The notes under the pieces: model-generated
Seen by the model: the letters and a program-made list of their open reading frames with translations, nothing else
What the model was told of the DNA's origin: nothing
Database searches by the model: none
Translations under genes and position numbers: made by a program
From: Haliclystus octoradiatus
Lineage: Eukaryota; Cnidaria; Staurozoa; Stauromedusae; Haliclystidae
NCBI GenBank assembly: GCA_916610825.1
Contig: OU744446.1
Span: forward strand, 6,970,309 to 7,034,308
Length of the DNA stretch: 64,000 nucleotides
Reading direction: 5' to 3'
Shown: piece by piece, positions 1 through 10,000 of the stretch
How the letters are laid out: every line of letters starts with the position of its first letter
Numbering within the stretch: the first letter of the stretch is position 1

Positions 1-515
1 TACACGCATAAGGATGGCAGATGAAATGACCTAGAAGGACTTTGCCTAGGATAAGCTGCGGCGCATTGACAATTGAGGCCTATCTGCCATGAAATCTGTT
101 AAAGTTGATTCGCAGTGTCGCCGAGGCGCATTGACAATCGAGGCCTATCTGCCATGAAATCTGTTAAAGTTGATTCGCAGTGTCGCCGAGGCGCATTGAC
201 AATCGAGGCCTATCTTCCATGAAATCTGTTAAAGTTGATTCGCAGTGTCGCTGAGGCGCATTGACAATCGAGGCCTATCTGCCATGAAATCTGTTAAAAT
301 TGATTCGCAGTGTCGCTGCGGCGTATTGACAATCGAGGACTATCTGCCATGAAATCTGTTAAAATTGATTCATAGTGTCGCTGCGGCGCATTGACAATCG
401 AGGCATATCTGCCATGAAATCTGTTAAAATTGATTTGCAGCGTCGCTGCGGTGCTTTGACAATCGAGGCCTATCTGCCATGAAATCTGTTAAAATTGATT
501 CGCAGTGTCGCGATC
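1..515. repeat. 65-bp minisatellite inside a dispersed element
   Basis: Seven head-to-tail copies of a 65-bp unit start at 61, 126, 191, 256, 321, 386 and 451. Each opens GCGCATTGACAATCGAGG or a close variant and ends in CAGTGTCGC plus a short linker. Spacing is exactly 65 bp throughout and copies differ by only a few substitutions, so expansion is recent. Flanks on both sides (the AAGGATGGCAGATG part near 11 and the GTGTCGCGATCAACGAAGAG part near 505) match, in reverse complement, a single-unit copy at 24860-25085 and a degraded one at 25945-26110. The array is therefore an internal expansion in a mobile or dispersed element. Its left end lies outside the window. Confidence 0.9.
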
Positions 516-546
516 AACGAAGAGCATTCAACATCATTGCTCTCAA

Positions 547-620
547 CGAAAAGAGTAGCCTGCATGCAGACAGACTTTTTTCTTTGTATAAGTCTGTATG
601 CACACAGGCTACGAAAAGAG
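547..620. mobile_element. 56-bp inverted-repeat MITE with 9-bp TSD
   Basis: The element at 556-611 begins TAGCCTGCATGCAGACAGAC and ends in the near-exact reverse complement (GTCTGTATGCACACAGGCTA). It is flanked by the direct repeat CGAAAAGAG at 547-555 and 612-620. A second member with the same ends lies at 32349-32451. Nine-base duplications fit Mutator-like or Merlin-like transposition better than hAT (8 bp) or Tc1/mariner (TA); that assignment is inference. The element is essentially two arms with a few bases of loop. Confidence 0.75.
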
Positions 621-1067
621 CCACTTGTCCAGAAATAGAGAATTAGAACCAGGTGCCTTCAGTAGGGCAATACCATTTCAATTACTGTTTGAACCAAAAT
701 AAAATAATCAAAACACACATATCAAAATACTGATATCAACGAGTCAAATCTATTCATAACAATGATTAACACAAATTACAGTCTAGTAAAGAAGATCATT
801 AATATCTAAACTAGATTAATTCCAAATGCCTTTCAGACTAAAATCAAATTATTAAAAATGTTTACAACTTGCCAAAGAAACAGATTCTTTGAATCTTTGA
901 AGGAGAAAAACAAAACTTTAAGAAATGTTCCTCTTGAAAAAAAACTTGAATTATTTTAAAAATGATACATTATTATTTTAATTGTAGTTCAAAATGGGTA
1001 TGAATATTACAGCTGGACAAAACTAATTAATTCAATAATTAACAAAACTGTTATTGTTTGAATTAAT

Positions 1068-4000
1068 TTAAGAACATAAATCTGAAAGAGCAGCTTCGGT
1101 ATCGTTCTTGAATTTATTGTACTTGTTCTTTTCATCATCCAGTTTAGCTGTAAAAAAGTATAACATATAAAACACCTGAAATAGTAATCACCTGTGCTGA
1201 GTGGTCAAATTATCAAACTCAAATACAGTTAAATACAATCTGACTTGCTTAAAGGGGCAAAATTGACCGGCGACCGCTGCGAGATCAATTTGAATTTATG
1301 CTTAGCGTAATTCAACCGTCTCGCTTTGAAACTATTGTTATACGCAAGCCTAATTTGTAGTAAATTCATGTCAACAATGAACATTGTGTTATAAACAATA
1401 AACATGCATGTGATCCTAAGTGCGTAGCGCCTGCCGGTCATTTTTGCTCCTTTAATATCCTCCTCTGATGCAGATAAGCAATTGGATAGTAAGCAATGTA
1501 GAATTTGAAAGTTTATATAGAGAATTGAAAATTAAAACAGTTTAGATGCCTGGGATGCTAATTAGGGAGGTTATGATTTAGTACCAGTACCGGTTGAAGT
1601 TCATGTTTAGTCGATAGGAAGATTGGGTTCTACAATTAGGCTACAAACTATGGGAGTAACAATACACTGATAGTCAAGGAGAAATGATCTGCAGACTCTT
1701 TGCAAATTGATCTTGCTGAAAGGAAGTACACTTTTTGATTTTTGTTTGTCCTGTGGCGCTGTGGCTTTAAACTTACTGTATCACAGTTTCAAATAGCCAA
1801 TTGCAAGTTGGCCTACTCTGTCGTTGGCCTTATTTGCATCAAATCAACAATAACAGCACCACACTTAGTTAATCAGAATCAATTTATATAAATTACCTTC
1901 CAAAATGTCAAGTTGATCCTCCAAATTTTTCATAGCTGATTCATACTTGTCGGCACTTTCTGTTGTCTACGTTAAAATATAAGATAAGAAAAGTTAAATA
2001 ACAAATAAAAACACAATTGATTAAACTGTATACTGTATGCTTCTTCTATACAGCGATACTATCTCAAATTATCATATTCTGATTTCTCATCCAGCCCCAG
2101 CTTGCCTTCTAGATTTAAACCATTTTATTTGCAACGATTTATCTGTTTCAACTTGGATTATATTTTTGTAAATCATTCGTCCACTATAAATAGACATCAC
2201 TGATACCATAGTGAATATATTATTTGTTGGAATAAACAGCGACATTGTTCTCAATAGGTCCAGACTCACCATTAGAAATAATGTAGCATCAATTGAAAAT
2301 GACAGTCAATACATTGAATGCATTTGTATCGTCATGCAATATTACAAATAAATTTACTTAATATGTCATTTGCTTAGGAAGGCCTACTGATTCATGGAAG
2401 TTCATGAAAAAGTGAACAATTCCAAGTTCACAAGCTTTTGAATTGGACCGACTGTTCATGAACTGCATAGATAAATATTTATGAACTGTTTTGCAGAAAA
2501 GATTCTACAATGAAATCTGTATAACAGTGATCTAGAAGGTCTAGATCAATTGGCCACATTAGACAGATGGCCTTTAAATACAGAGTTGTAGTGGTTTATA
2601 TATTGTAACTTCCATTTGTATCAGTCTTTCTCTACATGTAAATAATCACCGTAATATGAAATCGCCCTCTTTCTATGTCAACCTTTGTAGAGTTAACATA
2701 TATTAAATAAAATCTCGTAATTCCAATATTAATATATAATAATGATTCATATATTTGGACCACTGAAGTGATCACGATATACAGGTGACTGCTGTATATC
2801 CACTGTTGAAATAGGTTTGACTGTAAAGATAACATTATTACCTCTTGGTATTTGTCACTGAGTTCGTTGAGTTTTGATTGATATGTATCTTCTCGTGTAT
2901 TGGCTTTCTCTTCGCTGATTTCCATGCTACGTAAATCATTGCCAAGGCGTGTTACTTCAATGTCTAATTCTTTGGATCGTCTGTAAAGTAATTTCATAAA
3001 TATTGATAGTAAAAGCTGAAATTTGAATGCTGCATTAATAAGCCATACTGATGATACCGAAATTACAAAAATTTGAATGCGTATTAGTTATATTAGAATT
3101 CATTCAAAACGAAAAGAGTAAACATAAAGCTATGTACTCGAGAAGTAATCGTTGCTGTGCCAATTGAAGCATTGTCAATAACAAAGGTCAATTCACTGTT
3201 GTCAGTGGCATCTCAAAAATCGATTGTCTTCTACAGTTGTACTGTATGTGTACATGAGATTTATGTATATTACTGAATCGGCCACTGTAGACCATGGTGA
3301 GCATAGATGCGTCCGTTAAGTATAGGAGGTTTCATATGTAGTAAATGTGATACAGTGAAACCTGTGTATAACAGCCAGCTACTAGAGGTAGATAAATTGA
3401 CCATTATAGACAGGTGGCCTTTATATACAGGTTTGATTCAATAGAAAATACTATTGTACACATTGCAAGAGTGACCAGATTGTACTTCCTTTCAGTCTAC
3501 CGTTATTGACTAACAAGACAGATCCAGGGTCCGAGAAAAGTGAGGATCCTAGATCCCTGAAAGCGGCTAGAGAAAACTCAAAAGAAAATTGATAATTTTC
3601 TGATTTAGAGGTCAGACCTCAACAAAAAATGCAGAAGAAAATGTTGAAAACATTTTAAGATCCGAGAAACCTTTTGCCAGATACTTGACATATCACTATG
3701 CTTCCGAAGGTTAACATGTTATTGCTTGATAATATTCCTACCCATCAGCTAATTCTAATCGTTCTTCGCCATCTTCGAGTTGTTGCTCAAGGTCATCCAT
3801 TTCAGTTGTTATCTATAATAAAAGTAGGAATTATAATTGATATCAAAGTGTTTAACTTCAATGAAGTAGAGGTTAAAATATTTGATTAAAATACTACATA
3901 CCGCTTCATATTCTGCTTCTGTTTTCTCGATTTTTGAAGTCAATCCATCAAGCTCTAATTCAAGTCGAGAAACCTAGATGGAAATAATTAAACAGAATAA

Positions 4001-7000
4001 TTATTACACTGGAATAAAATCTGCCTATGGTTGCTAATAGAAACTGTCCAATTTGGCTCTGATCTCTCTTTCAAATATGGTGAAACCTGTATATAACATC
4101 CAGCAACAAAAGGTAGATCATTTGACCACTCTATGCAGGTGGCCTTTATACACAGTGTTATTTTAATAGAAAAAACTATTTTAGATATACCAAAAGTGAC
4201 CACTATTGACAGGTGACCACTGCATAGAGGTGACCGTTATAACAGGTTCAATTGTACAATTACTCAATGATAGAGAAAATAATCAACATATCCTCAAAAG
4301 GCTTTCAAGATATATATCAGTACTAGCATTCATGAGTAATCTGCATTTCTTGGTTAGTTTGGGCTGAGTTGCGTTTACAATAACTAAAATTGATGTGAAA
4401 GCGTTTTTTTTCTCACTTTGTTCAAAACAAAAGTACAAACGCCAAGCCGTAAATGTAATATACCTGACACAGTATGCAGTATCTAGTTTCCCTATTGTTG
4501 TGAATTTGTTAATTATGCTAATTATGTTCTTTATGTTTGTAAATGAGGCTACTTCATAAACACTCATTCCTTATCCACATGTTGTAAGATGGAGCTATCT
4601 TTTTGTTAAATAAAGCCTTATTCAGAGTTTAGTTACTGGCTATTCATTTCAATTTATTTAACAAAAGATATTTTTCAGACAGTTAGTCATGGATAGATTT
4701 CTTAAACCAGAAAAGTTCAATACAGATCCTAATTCATCTACTGCCAAAAAGGAATGGAAACATTGGCATATGACCTTCACAAATTTCTTGGCAATGCTGG
4801 ACAAACTCAAACCAGATAAACTACACACTTTAATTAACTATATATCACCTACTGTTTATGAATATATTTCTGACTGTGATACCTATGAACTTGCTATTAC
4901 TACACTTGAATCAATGTATGGTAAGGTCCCCAATGAAGTCTATGCAAGGTATTTACTTTCATCACGTCGACAGCAGCCATCTGAATCTGTTGATACATTT
5001 TTACAAGCTCTAAGTCTATTGAGTAAGGATTGTACATTCAAGCCACTCACAGCTATTGAACACAAGAATATTGTTATCAGAGATGCTTTTATTAGTGGTT
5101 TACAATCAAGTCCGATGCGGCAAAGGCTGTTAGAAAATAAGAATCTTGATCTAGACACTACAATTTTACAGGCTAGATCTTTGGAAGTTGCGCAGAAAAG
5201 TTCTGATGGATTTGCAATCCCCCAGCAAACGAACACTGTTGCTGCTGCCACAGAGTTATCACATGCACAAATTGACTCACACAACTCTGAAGAAAATCAT
5301 ATTGCAGCCATCAAAAGTGACAAAACAGGCAAATGCTTCTTCTGTGGTCAACAGCGTCATCCACGTAGTCACTGTCCAGCCAAAGATGTCAACTGTAACA
5401 AATGCTCGAGGAAAGGACATTATGCAAAAGTGTGTAGATCAAGTAATAACACATACAATAAAACACAATCTTCTGCAATGCACTCTACCTACCTAGCTGC
5501 AACAAAACCATGCCAATGTGTCGCTGACGTCAAAGTGAATGGTACTGCAGTGAAAGCTCTGATAGACACTGGTAGCAATGACAGCTACATTTGTCCTAAT
5601 CTTGTTAAACAAATGGGATTATCTACCATGCCCAAGCCTTCTGTGGTATATATGGCCTCATCTGCACTACATGCCAAAGTTGAAAAGTCAACAAAGATTG
5701 ATATTAATATGGATGATAAAGTATACAAGAAAGTAGAAGTATCTATTTTACAAGGACTTTGCTCAGATTTAATCCTTGGTCGAGATTTTTTACAATTACA
5801 CAAACAAGTCACTTTCGAATTTGGAGGTGAAAAACCTACCTTAAATGTTTGTGCTTTGGCATCATTGTCAATAAACCCTCCTAAACTATTTGCAAATTTA
5901 GACTCCACATGCCAACCTATCGCAACAAAATCCAGAAAGTTCAGTGCACCAGACAAAAGTTTTATCGACACAGAAGTGCAACTACTTTTGAAAGAAGGTA
6001 TAATTGAGCCAAGCACCTCACCATGGAGAGCGCAAGTATTGGTCACAACAAATGAGCGTCACAAGAAACGTTTGGTTGTTGACTACTCGCGAACTATTAA
6101 CCGCTTTACAAATCTTGATGCGTATCCATTACCTAGAATCGAAGAAGTAGTCAACAACGTTTCAAAGTACAAGTTCTTCAGTACTTTGGATTTGAAATCA
6201 GCATATCACCAAATCCCAATCAATCAAGAAGACAAGATATACACTGCTTTTGAAGCTGCAGGAGAGCTTTACCAATTCTGCCGAATACCTTTTGGTGTGA
6301 CAAATGGAGTTGCCTGCTTTCAGAGAATCATAAATCAGATTATAAAAGACAATGATTTAAAAGACACTTTTGCTTATTTAGATGATATCACCATATGCGG
6401 AAAAACCAAAGAAGAACATGATTCAAATCTTGATCGTTTCTTAGTAATTGCTAAGAAACTAAACCTTACTATTAATCATGCAAAGAGTACATATGCTACA
6501 GAAACAATTAACTTATTGGGTTATTTGATATCTCATGGAGAATTGAAACCAGATCCTGATAGGTTAACCCCGCTAAAAAGTCTGCGGCTGCCATCATCCA
6601 CTGATGAATTGAAAAGAGCTGTCGGATTGTTTTCCTATTATTCACAATGGATCAAGAACTTCTCAGATCTAATACGGCCTCTAACTCAAAGTCACTCTTT
6701 TCCACTATCTGACTGTGCCAAAGAGTCTTTTGAAACCTTGAAATCAAAAATCGAAGAAGCTGTACTTCAACCAATTGATGAAACAGCGCCATTTACTGTT
6801 GAAACCGATGCATCAGACTTTGCTCTCGGTGCAACACTCAATCAAAACGGCAAACCAGTAGCATTCTTCTCTCGTACACTAACAGATGGTGAGCAGAAAC
6901 ATTCTTCTATTGAGAAAGAAGCATATGCCATTGTAGAGAGTCTTAGAAAATGGAGACATTACTTATGTGCCCGTAACTTTACACTAATCACAGACCAACA

Positions 7001-10000
7001 ATCGGTCTCATTTATGCTGAACCCCAAACTTGCTGGAAAAATCAAGAATGACAAGATTCAACGATGGAGAATTGAGCTATCATCATATAAATTCAGCATT
7101 ATCTACAGACCAGGAACAGAGAATGCACCGGCTGATGCCTTATCTCGGATACGAACTACTCTTGGAGCAACTCAAGCACATCAAAGCTTATACGATCTAC
7201 ATGACATGTTATGTCACCCTGGCATCACAAGAATGCTACATTTTGTCAGATCAAGGAATTTACCTTACTCCGTTGCTGATGTCAAAAATGTAACATCATC
7301 ATGCACAGTGTGCAATGAGTGCAAGCCACAATACATGAAGCCACCTGACGCCCATCTTATCAAGGCTACTCAACCTTTCGAAAGACTGAATCTGGATTTC
7401 AAAGGACCACTTCCTTCTTCATCTACTAACAAATATATACTAACAGTTATTGATGAGTTTTCGAGATTTCCATTTGCCATTCCATGCCATGATGTATCGA
7501 CGACTACTGTTACCAAATGTTTGCGACAAGTATTTGCTATGTTTGGTATGCCAATGTATGTACACTCAGATAGAGGTTCATCATTTATGTCTAACGATTT
7601 GAAGGTATTTCTAAGAAGTCATGGTATTTCTGCTAGTCGCACTACACCCTACAACCCTCAAGGCAATGGACAGTGTGAAAAATATAATGGCATCATATGG
7701 AAAGCAGTTTCTCTTGCATTAAAATCGAGAAGTTTATCGACATCTCAATGGGAAGTTGTACTACCTGACGCCCTCCATTCAATAAGATCTCTACTATGTA
7801 CTTCAACAAATGTCACCCCTCATGAAAGGATGTTTAACCATAATCGTAGGTCAACTACTGGTAATGCTATGCCTACATGGCTTACTTCTCCTGGACCGGT
7901 ACTGATGAGAAACCAAAATATGCAGAGCAAATATGACACACCTGTCCAGACTGTCACACTCATTGAATCTAATCCTAACTATGCACACGTCAGGCTCCCT
8001 AATGGGAAAGAAGCTACCGTGTCAGTTAGACATCTGGCACCATATGGCGTAGAGTCAGAACAGCCACATCGTGAAGCACCTCTGGATGAAAATGTACCAC
8101 TGGATTCAACTGGAGATTCAAATATTGATTCTATTCAAAATTTACCAAACGTTGATCAACCAATTGTAGCTGAAAACACTGATGTGGTCAAAGATGTAAA
8201 TGAACCACGTAGATCTACTAGAATTAGACATGCTCCCAATAAACTAAACATCTAATAATTACAAGGGGAGAATGTTGTGAATTTGTTAATTATGCTAATT
8301 ATGTTCTTTATGTTTGTAAATGAGGCTACTTTTGAGGCTAAATTTGAGGCTAAATTTCTTGGTTAGTTTGGGCTGAGTTGCGTTTACAATAACTAAAATT
8401 GATGTGAAAGCGTTTTTTTTCTCACTTTGTTCAAAACAAAAGTACAAACGCCAAGCCGTAAATGTAATATACCTGACACAGTATGCAGTATCTAGTTTCC
8501 CTATGCGAAACATAAAACGTTCAGGTCTGTCCAAACCACAACTGGAAACAGTGATTCTAATGATATATTTTAGCTCAAAATATTGCTTGAAGAATGGCTT
8601 AGAAAACAGTCTGTGAACTCGACCCACACACATAGACTTTTGCATTTATATGTATAGATTGAATTCGGCCATAAATCTACCTGCATAAACATAATATGCC
8701 TACATAGAAAATTGTATATAAGAGCGACTTGAGAGATCACAAATATTGACCATTATGTACAGGGGGTCTTGATACAGAGGTAAACTTTAATAGAATATAA
8801 TAATAAATTAATAATATATTAATGCAATCTACATACTCGATCTTCATCCGTTTGAGATCTAGTTTCTAGTACTGTTCTCGCCCTGAATTAAAAAAAATCA
8901 GATGAATATTAGATAAAACATTTTACATCAAGCCTGAAAGAAGATCCAATTTTTTGATGGGATTAGTAGGTTCTGCGTAGTATTGGCAGATACAAAAATT
9001 GAGGGGAAGTGACTAAAGCAAGAGAAAGCCATTGTTTTCGATCTCCATCCGTCAATTGCTAGCGAGATCTTCAAAACTAGAACTAGAACACGATTGGTTG
9101 ATATTTAAAACGATGTTGACGCATTTCCTTCAAAGTTAATCACATATAGAACCAACGTACAACATGTTCGCTTCACCTATTACACAGGGCTAGAAGTTAT
9201 GGAATGAGAGTCAAAAATGAAACATGCAAGAATTGTGCTACTTTGAGTTTCGGACCATGTATTAAAGGTGATCATCAGCCGATTTATTTTAACTTGAAAT
9301 AACCATTAGAAAACCACAACAAATAAATGAATAAAATTTGATGAAGTGACTTGTATTGTATACTGTATCATTTTAAAATAGGAAATTTCGTTAAAATTAC
9401 TCTTAACCCTTTTGTTTCATTCAGCTATTGTACTTCATAAAAAAAATTGTCTGCACTGTACACAACCGAGCGTCGTATTTGGAGATTCTTTAGCATAATA
9501 TCAACATTAAACCAAACTATTTTACATAACTTATGAAGTATGAAATATTTAAAATATTTAAGCTGTTGATTAGAATAACAAAATATAATGTTTAAATAAA
9601 AAAAACTCAGCAAATCAATCATGCATAAAACATTTTGTAAATTTAAATTAGGCCCAGATAGACACACAATATGTAGACTATTAACATTAAATTAAATTAT
9701 TTTGCTTAACCTAATGAAGTAGCCTATGAAATCTTAAAAAATGTGTAAACTTTTTGATTAGAATAAGAAAATTTTAATGTACTGTTTAAATTATAAAAAA
9801 ACACAGCAAATCATGCTTAAAAGCATTTTTGTGAGTTGAAATTAGGCCCAGATAGACAAACATATATTAATTCAAGTGTTACTCAATGCAGTACTGTCAT
9901 ATGTACTGTACACATTTATGAGACTTAAAATCAGAAATTACAGATTATTTCAAATGTTTTGATAAAGTTCGGTCGGATTCTATCAAACAGAAATTGGGGA

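Noticed and set aside
2632-2997. 121-codon minus-strand frame as a separate gene
   Set aside because: Its first part is tropomyosin exon 6; the remainder reads through the donor into the intron.
4283-4567. Minus-strand 94-codon frame sharing 50 residues with the frame at 8295-8645
   Set aside because: The shared peptide is only the translation of the identical 151-bp duplication flanking the retrotransposon.
4940-6046. Minus-strand frames inside the gag-pol ORF
   Set aside because: Shadows of the plus-strand polyprotein; no family resemblance.
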